A stretch of DNA of 64,000 nucleotides from an uncultured Sulfurovum sp. GTDB taxonomy: Bacteria > Campylobacterota > Campylobacteria > Campylobacterales > Sulfurovaceae. This document shows, one piece after another, positions 36,436-44,280 of the stretch. The DNA is taken from NCBI GenBank assembly GCA_902727855.1, contig CACVAS010000030.1, positions 62,001-126,000 of the forward strand. Direction: 5' to 3'. Both the position numbers and the translations under genes were made by a program. Each line of letters begins with the position of its first letter. Positions within the stretch are counted from its first letter, which is position 1. Under the pieces are notes generated by a model that was not told the origin of the DNA, did no database searches, and saw only the letters and a program-made list of their open reading frames with translations.

Positions 36436-37497
36436 ATGTCACATACTTTAAACGTGAGAGCATTTTTTTTCAATGCAAAGACAGATTATTTACCTTACTA
36501 CAAAAACTTCACTCTATCACTTGACAATGATGCAAAAGCAAAAGATATCGTTGTAGCAATAAAAGAACAAAACAGTGACTTTTCTTACCCTACATTAAAT
36601 TTAATCTTTAAAATCAATAGTCTCATGGTTGAAGCAGAACAATCTGTTTCTTCTATAGTAGAGAAGTTTGGTAATACTCTAACCATAGAGCCAGCCAAAA
36701 TATACCGTTCAAACAATGGTCTCATTATCAATGATGATGACTTTATGCAAAGCTTTGAACTTCTTGCACCTTATGCAACAGATGACGATAAAGCATACTA
36801 TAAAACACTGTATGCCCTGCACTATGCCTCTGAGACAGAAAACTTTGAACATCAGTATATTGGAGATGCAGTACTTATACTTGCGCACAAAATGATTGAA
36901 GATGGGAATGAACATAAAGATGCTATTTTGGAGGCTATCAGTACTGCAGACTCAGGATTACTTGACTGTGAATATGAAAACAACCTTTTTAATACCCAAG
37001 ACCATACCCAAACAATTGAAACACTCAAGGCTATGTACAAAAATGATGACAATGAGCACCCATCACTTCTAGACATGATAAAAACACGTTTAGGTATAGA
37101 TAAAAAAGAGACACAAACAGATTCAACACCTAAAAGAAAAACCACCATTATTGACAACTTAGAAGATAAACGTATAGCACACTATAGTGGACTTAACTCT
37201 CATGAAGAGATGCATAAACACATGACTCAATCAAATATAACTGAGATACATTTTCCACGCTCGCATAAACTCTCAGGTCTTTCAGTAATCAAAGACAATA
37301 AAGACCTTGCATTTAAAAAAGCAGGAACAACACTTTTAAGTGCCTTTGATGCAGGAGCTGAAGTCGTTGTTGTTGAAGAGGTGGAAGTTTTAGATATGTT
37401 TACAAAGCATTTCTCAGCTATAGAAAAAACAATTGGTAGAAAAATGATTGGTCTTGAACTTATCTCTAGTGAAGACTTTATAGAACAAACCTCATAA
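36436..37497 (+). CDS. Cysteine-free SdhB/SdhE-like protein next to sdhABE (DUF5644-type)
   Basis: The first 110 residues align by eye with the N-terminal ferredoxin domain of SdhB encoded 3 kb downstream. FFFNAKTDYLPYYK matches WRFNAETDYLPYTK, DFSYPTLN matches SFSYRRSC, and TLTIEPAK with GLIINDDDF matches ITLEPSSK with MIIDKSDF. All 2Fe-2S cysteines are missing. The C-terminal 110 residues (IAHYSGLN to GLELISSEDF) resemble one CCG domain of SdhE, again without its cysteines. I recall similar proteins as DUF5644 in Campylobacterota. It is 353 residues and soluble. It probably binds to or helps assemble the Sdh complex, or is a decoy relic. It ends 162 nt before sdhA. Confidence 0.7.
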   Translation: MSHTLNVRAFFFNAKTDYLPYYKNFTLSLDNDAKAKDIVVAIKEQNSDFSYPTLNLIFKINSLMVEAEQSVSSIVEKFGNTLTIEPAKIYRSNNGLIINDDDFMQSFELLAPYATDDDKAYYKTLYALHYASETENFEHQYIGDAVLILAHKMIEDGNEHKDAILEAISTADSGLLDCEYENNLFNTQDHTQTIETLKAMYKNDDNEHPSLLDMIKTRLGIDKKETQTDSTPKRKTTIIDNLEDKRIAHYSGLNSHEEMHKHMTQSNITEIHFPRSHKLSGLSVIKDNKDLAFKKAGTTLLSAFDAGAEVVVVEEVEVLDMFTKHFSAIEKTIGRKMIGLELISSEDFIEQTS

Positions 37498-37524
37498 TAT
37501 TCTTCATTTTATATTCTCTTAAAC

Positions 37525-37548
37525 TTCGGTATAAGTCACTATACCGAA
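37525..37548. terminator. Hairpin between the Sdh-like gene and sdhA
   Basis: Perfect 9-bp arms TTCGGTATA and TATACCGAA enclose a 6-nt loop. There is no clear U-tract afterwards, so it may be a weak terminator or an operator for the sdhABE promoter. Confidence 0.5.
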
Positions 37549-37621
37549 ACATCCCGTAACACTATCTTTATAATATAGACTAACATTACAATAAATATAA
37601 GCTCTTTTAATGCCCAAATGA

Positions 37622-37650
37622 TATAATAGATACAATTTGTTACAAAAGGA
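37622..37650 (+). promoter_or_regulatory. -10 element and ribosome site of sdhABE
   Basis: TATAAT at 37622-37627 is followed by AAAAGGA near 37644-37650 and the sdhA ATG at 37660. No good -35 is seen at the standard distance, so the promoter may need an activator. Confidence 0.5.
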
Positions 37651-37659
37651 TATACATTT

Positions 37660-39390
37660 ATGAGTAAAACCTCAGATATTAAAATCTATGAATATGACGC
37701 GGTTGTCGTTGGTTCTGGACTAGCTGGTTTGGCAGCAGCTAAAGAGCTAACAGAAGCAGGCAAGAAAACAGCAGTTATCACAAAACTTCACCCACTACGT
37801 TCACACTCTGGAGCAGCACAAGGGGGCATCAATGCCGCACTTGGTAAAGAAGACTCTACAGAACTTCACGAATTTGACACTGTAAAGGGTTCAGATTATT
37901 TAGCAGACCAAGATTGTGTTGAACTTATGTGTACCAAAGCCCCTGAGACTATTAGATGGGCTGAACGTATGGGAGCTGTTTTTTCTCGTGATGAAGAAGG
38001 TGACATCGCCATACGTCCATTTGGAGGGCAGTCTAAACCTCGTGCTTGTTATGCAAAAGACAGAACAGGCTTAACGCTTCTTCAAACTATTTATGAACAA
38101 GCAGACCGTGCAGGTATAGAGGTTTACGATGAGTGGTATGCAGGTGACCTCATATATAAAGACGGTAAAGTATCTGGTGTGGTTGCATATAATATTAAAA
38201 ACTCAGAAGTAGCTATATTTAATGCTAAAGTGAGTATGTTTGCTACAGGTGGAAATGGTAGACTCTTCAGATTTAACTCTAATGCACATGCAAATACTGG
38301 AGACTCACTCTCTATTGTTGCACGTCATGGTTTGCCTCTTGAAGATATGGAGTTTGTACAATTTCACCCAAGTGGTTTAGGAGGTTCTGGTGTACTCATC
38401 TCTGAAGCAGCACGTGGTGAAGGGGGACGATTGTTTAACTCTGAAGGTGAACGATTTATGACTAAGTACGCACCCAATGCCATGGAACTTGCATCTCGTG
38501 ATGTTGTTTCTCGTGCCATTATGGAAGAGGTACGTCAAGGGAGAGGTGTAGGTAAAGATGGCCAATCAGTAAACCTAGACCTTACGCACCTAGACCCTCA
38601 AATTATTCTCACTCGTCTTCCTGAACTTCGTGAACTTGCTATTGCCTTCCAAGGGCAGGATATGTTAAATGAAGCCATACATATCTCAGCAACTGCACAC
38701 TACTCAATGGGTGGTATACCAACAAATATTGACTGTCAAGTACAAAAAAATGCAGCGGGTGACTTGGTAGAAGGTTTTTACGCTGCTGGAGAGTGTGCAT
38801 GTGTTTCCGTACATGGTGCTAACCGTTTGGGTGCAAACTCTGTATTAGAAGCGATGCTTTTTGGTAGACATGCAGGTGAGAATATGATTAAAGCACTTGA
38901 CAATGGATTATCATTACGTAAAGCAACACTTGCAGATGCCGATACATTCGTCAATGAGATGAATGATATTAAAACATCTAATGGTGATGAAACGATTCCA
39001 AATATAAGAGTAGAACTTCAAAATGGTATGACAGCCAATGCTGGTGTCTTTAGAACTAAAGAGTCACTAGAAAAGCAACTGGGTATTATTGATGACTTAC
39101 TTGTGAGGTTTAACAACATTCGTATAGATGACAAATCAAACACTTACAACACAGACCTACAAGAAGCTATAGAACTAGGACATATGATAGAGTCTTCAAA
39201 AATAGTTGTGGTAGGTGCATTAAATCGTGAAGAGAGTCGTGGTGGTCACTACCGTGAAGACTTTACACAAAGAAATGATGATAAATTTATGAAACATACC
39301 TATGCAACCATGGATAAAGATTTCAATATTGACATCGCATGGGGTGAAGTTACACAAGGTAAGTTTGAACCAATGGAAAGAAAGTATTAG
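37660..39390 (+). CDS. sdhA: Succinate dehydrogenase/fumarate reductase flavoprotein (SdhABE type)
   Basis: The 576-residue flavoprotein has [20 protein letters not shown] for FAD binding and [16 protein letters not shown] with His49 in the place of covalent FAD attachment. [30 protein letters not shown] and [15 protein letters not shown] cover the dicarboxylate site and capping domain. It interconverts succinate and fumarate. There is no twin-arginine signal, so this is a cytoplasmic enzyme, unlike the periplasmic MfrA of Wolinella and Campylobacter. It is the first gene of sdhABE, with a 9-nt gap to sdhB. Confidence 0.93.
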   Translation: MSKTSDIKIYEYDAVVVGSGLAGLAAAKELTEAGKKTAVITKLHPLRSHSGAAQGGINAALGKEDSTELHEFDTVKGSDYLADQDCVELMCTKAPETIRWAERMGAVFSRDEEGDIAIRPFGGQSKPRACYAKDRTGLTLLQTIYEQADRAGIEVYDEWYAGDLIYKDGKVSGVVAYNIKNSEVAIFNAKVSMFATGGNGRLFRFNSNAHANTGDSLSIVARHGLPLEDMEFVQFHPSGLGGSGVLISEAARGEGGRLFNSEGERFMTKYAPNAMELASRDVVSRAIMEEVRQGRGVGKDGQSVNLDLTHLDPQIILTRLPELRELAIAFQGQDMLNEAIHISATAHYSMGGIPTNIDCQVQKNAAGDLVEGFYAAGECACVSVHGANRLGANSVLEAMLFGRHAGENMIKALDNGLSLRKATLADADTFVNEMNDIKTSNGDETIPNIRVELQNGMTANAGVFRTKESLEKQLGIIDDLLVRFNNIRIDDKSNTYNTDLQEAIELGHMIESSKIVVVGALNREESRGGHYREDFTQRNDDKFMKHTYATMDKDFNIDIAWGEVTQGKFEPMERKY

Positions 39391-39399
39391 GAGGTCCAG

Positions 39400-40410
39400 A
39401 TGAGTAAAAATGAAGTAGTAAATAGCGATACACGTACAGTCACCATCAAAGCATGGAGATTTAATGCTGAGACAGATTATCTCCCGTATACAAAACAGTA
39501 CGAAATGGAAGTAGGAAAAGATGAGTTGATTCTTGACCTTATGAACCGTATTAAGTGGGAACATGATGGAAGCTTTTCTTATAGACGAAGTTGTAGGCAT
39601 GGTATTTGTGGGGCATGTGCCATAAAAGTCAACGGTAAAGCCGTACTTGCATGTAAGCAAAATGCCATTGAGTTACTTGATCTTTTTGATAACGACATTA
39701 CCTTAGAGCCAAGTTCTAAGAAACGTGCCATAAAAGATATGATTATAGATAAATCAGACTTCTGGGACAAACATACTGCAGTAAAGCCTTTTGTCGTAAC
39801 AGAAGTTGAACCATACCCCCAACATGAAACAAAACAAAGTATTAGTGAGTTTAACAACTTCTTAGACTCTGATCTTTGTATCCAATGTGGTGCTTGTCAC
39901 TACTCTTGTCCTGCACTTGAAGTGAACGATGCATTCCTTGGACCTGCCGCACTTAACGCAGCGTACAGATTTACTGTTGATACAAGGGATGAAGCTGGAG
40001 ACGAGCGACTTGCGATCACTGCTGAAGGTGGCTCTGGTGTTTGGGACTGTGTCAAATGTTTTGAATGTGCAGAAGCCTGTCCAAAAGAGATAAACCCTAT
40101 AGAAAAAATAGGTAAACTTCATAACTTACAATTTGTACGAGGTGTGGCTGAGTCAAATGTAGCTACACGTCACGCAGAAGGTTTCTTACGTGGTATGAAA
40201 AAAACTGGTTATTTAGATGAAGCAGATATCGTCACGTATTCAGAAGGTTACTTAGGTATGTACAAGCACCTTGGTACAGCCATCAAAATGATGAAAGTTG
40301 GCAAAATACACTGGCATTCAGGTATACCATTTATTAACTCAATCCCAAAAATTAAAAATCTCGATGAAGTTCAAAAACTCATCGAAATTTCACAAACCAA
40401 TAAGCTGTAA
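39400..40410 (+). CDS. sdhB: Succinate dehydrogenase/fumarate reductase iron-sulfur subunit
   Basis: The 336-residue protein has a 2Fe-2S ferredoxin domain (SCRHGICGACAIKVNGKAVL, then AC) and a C-terminal domain with two cluster motifs, CIQCGACHYSCP and CVKCFECAEACP. It passes electrons between SdhA and the SdhE subunit. The extra approximately 70 C-terminal residues beyond E. coli SdhB are typical of the SdhE-type complexes. AGGAGG precedes the ATG. Its N-terminal domain is the likely source of the cysteine-free protein upstream. Confidence 0.93.
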   Translation: MSKNEVVNSDTRTVTIKAWRFNAETDYLPYTKQYEMEVGKDELILDLMNRIKWEHDGSFSYRRSCRHGICGACAIKVNGKAVLACKQNAIELLDLFDNDITLEPSSKKRAIKDMIIDKSDFWDKHTAVKPFVVTEVEPYPQHETKQSISEFNNFLDSDLCIQCGACHYSCPALEVNDAFLGPAALNAAYRFTVDTRDEAGDERLAITAEGGSGVWDCVKCFECAEACPKEINPIEKIGKLHNLQFVRGVAESNVATRHAEGFLRGMKKTGYLDEADIVTYSEGYLGMYKHLGTAIKMMKVGKIHWHSGIPFINSIPKIKNLDEVQKLIEISQTNKL

Positions 40411-40419
40411 GGAGAAAAG

Positions 40420-41316
40420 ATGAGCGAACAATTACACTATGCATTATTTACAGGATGTACGGCTAAGCAGTCTACCCCTGAACTTTTATCATCTACGCTT
40501 GCAGTAGCTGATAAACTAGGTATCAAAATCACTATACTTGAAGAGGCATCATGTTGTGGCGCCTCCCATCTACAAGATTTTGATGAATTTTTAGCACACG
40601 TACTCAATGCACGGAACATCTGTTATGCAGAAAAATTAGGTCTTACAATGATTACCATTTGTAATACATGTCAACTTAACTCTGCTATGACAAAACATGC
40701 CCTTGACAAAGACCCAGAGCTTAAAGCCAAGGTTAATGAAAAACTAGCAGAAGTTGGACTAGAGTATAAAGGTACATCAGAAATCAAACATTTTCTCTAT
40801 ACACTCATTGATGAATATGGTTTAGAGAATATTAAAGATAAAGTACAAACCCCTCTTTCTCACCTTAATATTGCACCATTTTATGGTTGTCACAACATTA
40901 GACCTTCTGAATTACATGAAGCGTCAAATGGACATGAAAATCCATATAAACCTACCTCACTCGATAATCTTATAGATGCTTTAGAAGGTAACCCCGTGGA
41001 GTATGAAAGTAAAAATAAATGTTGTGGTTTTCACGTAGAGCTTCAAGCAAATCACACCTCTGAAGTACTAGCAGGAAATGCCTTACTTGATGCTATGGAT
41101 AACAACGCAGATATGATGGTAACACCATGTCCACTCTGTCACCTAAAAATGGATACCTACCAAGACAGTGTAGGCAAAGTCATGGGACGTGATGTGGAAC
41201 TCCCTGTACTACACATGCCACAAATGGTAGCCCTTGCACTTGGATGTACAGAAAAAGAAATTGGTCTTAACTTCCACGTACAAAAAGCAAAACACCTTTA
41301 TAGTGAAGCTTCCTAA
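40420..41316 (+). CDS. sdhE: SdhE: CCG-domain (HdrB-like) subunit of succinate dehydrogenase/fumarate reductase
   Basis: The 298-residue protein has two cysteine-rich CCG domains: FTGCTAKQ with EASCCGASHLQ and CNTCQLN, and FYGCHNIRP with NKCCGFHVELQ and PCPLCHLKMD. This is the HdrB/SdhE architecture that binds special Fe-S clusters, and it replaces the usual haem-b membrane anchors. In Wolinella and Campylobacter the related MfrE couples to methylmenaquinol. It ends the sdhABE operon and is followed by a hairpin. GGAGAA precedes the ATG. Confidence 0.92.
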   Translation: MSEQLHYALFTGCTAKQSTPELLSSTLAVADKLGIKITILEEASCCGASHLQDFDEFLAHVLNARNICYAEKLGLTMITICNTCQLNSAMTKHALDKDPELKAKVNEKLAEVGLEYKGTSEIKHFLYTLIDEYGLENIKDKVQTPLSHLNIAPFYGCHNIRPSELHEASNGHENPYKPTSLDNLIDALEGNPVEYESKNKCCGFHVELQANHTSEVLAGNALLDAMDNNADMMVTPCPLCHLKMDTYQDSVGKVMGRDVELPVLHMPQMVALALGCTEKEIGLNFHVQKAKHLYSEAS

Positions 41317-41333
41317 GTTTATATTGCCTTTGT

Positions 41334-41372
41334 TATACTTTTGTTTCTATCTTTAGATAGAATCAAATAGTA
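41334..41372 (+). terminator. Terminator-like hairpin after sdhABE
   Basis: TTCTATC (41345-41351) pairs with GATAGAA (41356-41362) around TTTA, and an outer TATACT/AGTATA pair extends the stem. No long U-tract follows. Confidence 0.5.
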
Positions 41373-41434
41373 TAAAATTCAAAATATATTAACTAATATT
41401 ATGTATAATAGTACAGATTGAAAAAAGGATGATA

Positions 41435-41740
41435 ATGATAGACTTTTTAACTTTTCAAACCTTTATCACACCTTCATTGCTAATTTTGATGTATTACATA
41501 GGTGCTCTGGTTATACCTCTATTTGCATGGTATCTAACAATATGGCTCAAAAATAAATATTATTCTCATCTATCAACTACTACACAAAACCGTCTAAATA
41601 ACACACAGCGTTTTTTTACCTACACACTTGTGTTAGTATGTATTCTTTTTATGGAGATACTCTGGAGAATGATGTTTGAATTTTTTATCGCTTATTTTGA
41701 CATGCATGATGCTTTAATGAAACAGAAAGTAGGTAGATAA
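41435..41740 (+). CDS. Small membrane protein, DUF4282-like
   Basis: This protein of about 101 residues has two hydrophobic segments (SLLILMYYIGALVIPLFAWYL and FTYTLVLVCILFMEILWRMMFEF) and a basic loop between. The plan recalls DUF4282 proteins. I use the second ATG (41435), 6 nt after AAAAGG; the first (41429) overlaps that site. Its stop TAA directly abuts the ATG of the next gene, so the two are one transcript. Confidence 0.7.
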   Translation: MIDFLTFQTFITPSLLILMYYIGALVIPLFAWYLTIWLKNKYYSHLSTTTQNRLNNTQRFFTYTLVLVCILFMEILWRMMFEFFIAYFDMHDALMKQKVGR

Positions 41741-42778
41741 ATGCAAATAGTTAAAACATTATCTCTTGTCTCCCTCATTCTTTCACTCAACTATGCAGAT
41801 ACTAGTATAAAGCCAAGCAAAATACACTATCTTGATACATTACATGCTGATATATCAGAAAAAGTACTAGACTGGTCAAGCCATGCAGATCTGATTGTTA
41901 GCGGTTGGCTAGGATATGATAATAATCAATGTGATATTACACCTCCACAAGATCATATAGCATCAAAAAAAGTAGACTCATTTTTCCAAAACAACAAATA
42001 TATTGAAGAGACAGATGATGTTTTTATTCGTGTACGAACAGATACAACCCTTCAAACAAAAGAAGACAATGAATTTCGTTTAAAATTTCGTGCACAGCTT
42101 CCTTTTTCTCGTTGTAGAGAACAGTTGAAAATTTTTGTGGAAGATGTAGCTTTAGATAAAGATAAAACGAAAAACCAAATCAATGAAAATACTTCAACCG
42201 ATGTTGGGTTTCGATATGTTGCTAAAAAAAGACATGGGATAAAATCAAGGTATTCTCTAGGGCTTAGTGGTATCTCACCCTTTTTAAGTGCTAGATATAC
42301 AAAATCCTATCAGATAGATGATTGGGAAGTTGACCCTGTACAGACATTTAAATACTCTCTTGATGACTACTTTAAAGAAGACACAAACATATATTTTGAC
42401 AAAAGTTTTCAAAATGACGCTCTTTTTAGACTTACCTTAGAACGTGGCACAGAATCAAAAAAGCTTGGCATGGATTATGGTCTTAAACTTGAGTATTACA
42501 CCAATGCAAATGCAAATAGTGGATTGCACTTTGCTCAAGGGTTTTACGGTAATACAAGGTATAGACATAGAGATAAAGCATACCGTATTGATCATCCGAA
42601 AAATGAATACAGTGGTGTACATAACTATGTGACTACCATAAGTTATAGGGCCAATATATGGCGTAAATGGTTTTATTATGAAATCAAACCTAGTGTCAAC
42701 TTCCATAAAGACTTTGACTATGAACCTAACTACGCATTGCGTTTCTTTTTTGACTTTTATTTTGGTGAATATAAGTAA
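41741..42778 (+). CDS. Predicted outer-membrane beta-barrel-like protein, unknown
   Basis: The 345-residue protein has a signal peptide (MQIVKTLSLVSLILSLNYA). The first third is helical and polar. From about residue 110 it alternates aromatic and polar residues as in beta-strands (FRLKFRAQLPFSRC, GYNTRYRHRDK-like, FYYEIKPSVNFHKDFDYEP) and ends ALRFFFDFYFGEYK. That suggests an outer-membrane barrel without the classical terminal Phe. No family is recognised. It abuts the small membrane protein gene upstream. Confidence 0.65.
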   Translation: MQIVKTLSLVSLILSLNYADTSIKPSKIHYLDTLHADISEKVLDWSSHADLIVSGWLGYDNNQCDITPPQDHIASKKVDSFFQNNKYIEETDDVFIRVRTDTTLQTKEDNEFRLKFRAQLPFSRCREQLKIFVEDVALDKDKTKNQINENTSTDVGFRYVAKKRHGIKSRYSLGLSGISPFLSARYTKSYQIDDWEVDPVQTFKYSLDDYFKEDTNIYFDKSFQNDALFRLTLERGTESKKLGMDYGLKLEYYTNANANSGLHFAQGFYGNTRYRHRDKAYRIDHPKNEYSGVHNYVTTISYRANIWRKWFYYEIKPSVNFHKDFDYEPNYALRFFFDFYFGEYK

Positions 42779-42815
42779 ATGAGATAATTTTCATCCTATT
42801 TAATTATACTTATGT

Positions 42816-42821
42816 TATAAT
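42816..42821 (+). promoter_or_regulatory. -10 element of the superoxide reductase gene
   Basis: TATAAT preceded by TATGT (extended -10-like) lies 34 nt before the superoxide reductase ATG. ACAAGGA at about 42843-42849 is the ribosome site. Confidence 0.5.
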
Positions 42822-42855
42822 CCTGTCTGAAAAACAACTAAAACAAGGAAATAAG

Positions 42856-43239
42856 ATGCCAAAAATTAACAAATACGTAGATATCTCAGAAATAGACAGA
42901 GAAGCAAAAAAAGACCTTATCGACAGACATTCACCATTTATTCACTGTGCTGACAGTGCAACAGCTGGTGAGCCATTTGAAGTAACAGTAAAAATGGGTA
43001 ACGAATACACTCACCCAGATGACTTTGATCACTTCATTGAGTCAGTAACACTTTTCAATGGTGAAACACAACTAGCAAAAGCTTCTTATGTTCCAGGAAC
43101 TCTTGGTAATACAAAAGCGCACAACACAACTACATTTACAATCATCCCTACAGGAAAAAAACTTAAGCTTACTGCTCATGGTTACTGTACAAAACACGGT
43201 ATCTGGGAAGGTACTGAAAAAGTAGTTGAAGTCAACTAA
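42856..43239 (+). CDS. Superoxide reductase (neelaredoxin/class II type)
   Basis: The 127-residue protein carries the ligands of the Fe(His4Cys) centre: His25 in DRHSP, His53 and His59 in THPDDFDHFIE, and Cys111 with His114 in GYCTKHGIWEG. It has no N-terminal desulforedoxin domain, so it is a class II enzyme. It reduces superoxide to peroxide without making oxygen, fitting a microaerophile. The EKHxP signature of the active-site loop is DRHSP here. A second, decayed copy of its 3' end is found at 45869-45925. Confidence 0.88.
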   Translation: MPKINKYVDISEIDREAKKDLIDRHSPFIHCADSATAGEPFEVTVKMGNEYTHPDDFDHFIESVTLFNGETQLAKASYVPGTLGNTKAHNTTTFTIIPTGKKLKLTAHGYCTKHGIWEGTEKVVEVN

Positions 43240-43247
43240 ATACTCTG

Positions 43248-43269
43248 TAGTGCCCTACCTTGGGCCCTA
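43248..43269 (+). terminator. Hairpin directly after the superoxide reductase gene
   Basis: TAGTGCCC (43248-43255) pairs with GGGCCCTA (43262-43269) with one mismatch and a 6-nt loop. Confidence 0.55.
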
Positions 43270-43283
43270 CATCACTTATAAAG

Positions 43284-43302
43284 AAAAGATTTTTTATCTT
43301 TT
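43284..43302. terminator. AT-rich bidirectional hairpin
   Basis: AAAAGAT (43284-43290) pairs with ATCTTTT (43296-43302), followed by T residues. It can end transcripts from both the superoxide reductase gene and the small minus-strand gene at 43329-43421. Confidence 0.55.
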
Positions 43303-43328
43303 TTACTACATACTGCTACATCATAATC

Positions 43329-43421
43329 CTAGATAATTTGTCTCAGATATTCTCTACCTCGAGTGTAAATCATTAACTTATTGAACTCTTTGGAGTTTAT
43401 GTTTTCTTTAATAGTTTTCAT
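43329..43421 (-). CDS. 30-residue micro-ORF with strong ribosome site
   Basis: MKTIKENINSKEFNKLMIYT then RGREYLRQII. A full AGGAGG lies 7 nt before the ATG, an AT-rich -10-like stretch is upstream in the inverted repeat and a hairpin follows the stop. The peptide is basic and helical. It may be a true small protein or the remaining N-terminus of a larger lost gene. A longer upstream reading (to 43541) starts at TTG and lacks a ribosome site. Confidence 0.45.
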   Translation of the reverse strand: MKTIKENINSKEFNKLMIYTRGREYLRQII

Positions 43422-43443
43422 TATAAAACCTCCTATATAGAAC

Positions 43444-43519
43444 ATTTTATAACGTTTTCTATGGGATGGTACATATTTATGACCTGCAAACATTGCTACA
43501 GCGAGAAACGTTATAAAAT
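43444..43519. repeat. 14-bp perfect inverted repeat upstream of tetR
   Basis: ATTTTATAACGTTT (43444-43457) and AAACGTTATAAAAT (43506-43519) are exact inverted copies 48 bp apart. The core ACGTTATAAAAT occurs a third time at 45729-45740, after the Lnt-like gene. It could be a TetR operator pair or the edge of an inserted segment. Confidence 0.6.
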
Positions 43520-43574
43520 ATGTGAGATTATAAGGTTTCAATTTAATTAATAACCTAAAGATATAAAATTATAC

Positions 43575-43603
43575 TTGACTATAAAAATATATTCAGATAT
43601 AAT
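43575..43603 (+). promoter_or_regulatory. Strong promoter of the tetR-lnt-like operon
   Basis: TTGACT (43575-43580), a 17-nt spacer and TATAAT (43598-43603) form a near-consensus sigma-70 promoter. The -10 ends 5 nt before the tetR ATG, so the transcript is predicted to be leaderless or nearly so. Confidence 0.75.
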
Positions 43604-43608
43604 TTTTT

Positions 43609-44280
43609 ATGAAAACACAAAATATGAATAAATTTAATGACTTACCACAACGACAAAAAAAGTATGCTAAAACTAAAACATCGCTACTCAATGCACTGCT
43701 AAAGGAGTTAGAAGAAAAACCTCTTTCTGAAATTATGATAAAAGAATTGGCTAAAAATGCAGAGGTCTCCGAGCCAACATTTTTTAATTATTTTGACTCA
43801 AAGCTTGATATGTTGGTATATTTTATACAGTTATGGTCCATAGAAATGAATGCTTTGGCTCAAAGTAGTGAATTAAAGTCTAACTCTTATGTAACAACAA
43901 TAAAAGAGATTTTTAAACAAACCAGTCAATATATCACAAAGCATCCTCAACTCATGCTTGAAATTATTGCTTTTCAGGCACAAAGGGCTAAACCAAAACC
44001 TCATACTATCACTGTGGCTGAAAAATGGCTTTTTTTCCCAAATATTGAAGAAGTCGATACCGTTGAGGGAATGGGTTTAGAAAGTATCTTACCTCCACTC
44101 ATTACAAAAGCGATACAAACAGGAGAGTTAGATAGATCAACAGATATAGAATTGGTTTTTTTAAACCTCTCATCACTATTTTTTGGCACTGCCCTTTTAA
44201 TTTTAAAAAAGTCTCCAGAAACATACTCAAGTTATTTGGAAGCACAAATTAATCAATTATTTAAAGGATTATCATGTTAA
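43609..44280 (+). CDS. TetR/AcrR-family transcriptional regulator
   Basis: The 223-residue protein has an N-terminal TetR helix-turn-helix (SLLNALLKELEEKPLSEIMI, then KELAKNAEVSEPTFFNYFDSK) and a helical ligand-binding domain of unknown ligand. The gene begins right at the predicted transcription start. If the mRNA is not leaderless, the ATG at 43624 is the alternative. The stop overlaps the start of the Lnt-like gene by 7 nt, so the regulator probably controls that gene and itself. The flanking inverted repeat is a candidate operator. Confidence 0.87.
   Translation: MKTQNMNKFNDLPQRQKKYAKTKTSLLNALLKELEEKPLSEIMIKELAKNAEVSEPTFFNYFDSKLDMLVYFIQLWSIEMNALAQSSELKSNSYVTTIKEIFKQTSQYITKHPQLMLEIIAFQAQRAKPKPHTITVAEKWLFFPNIEEVDTVEGMGLESILPPLITKAIQTGELDRSTDIELVFLNLSSLFFGTALLILKKSPETYSSYLEAQINQLFKGLSC

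Noticed and set aside
43422-43541. N-terminal extension of the micro-ORF
   Set aside because: It begins at TTG without a ribosome site and its codons run through the inverted repeat; AGGAGG before 43421 defines the start.
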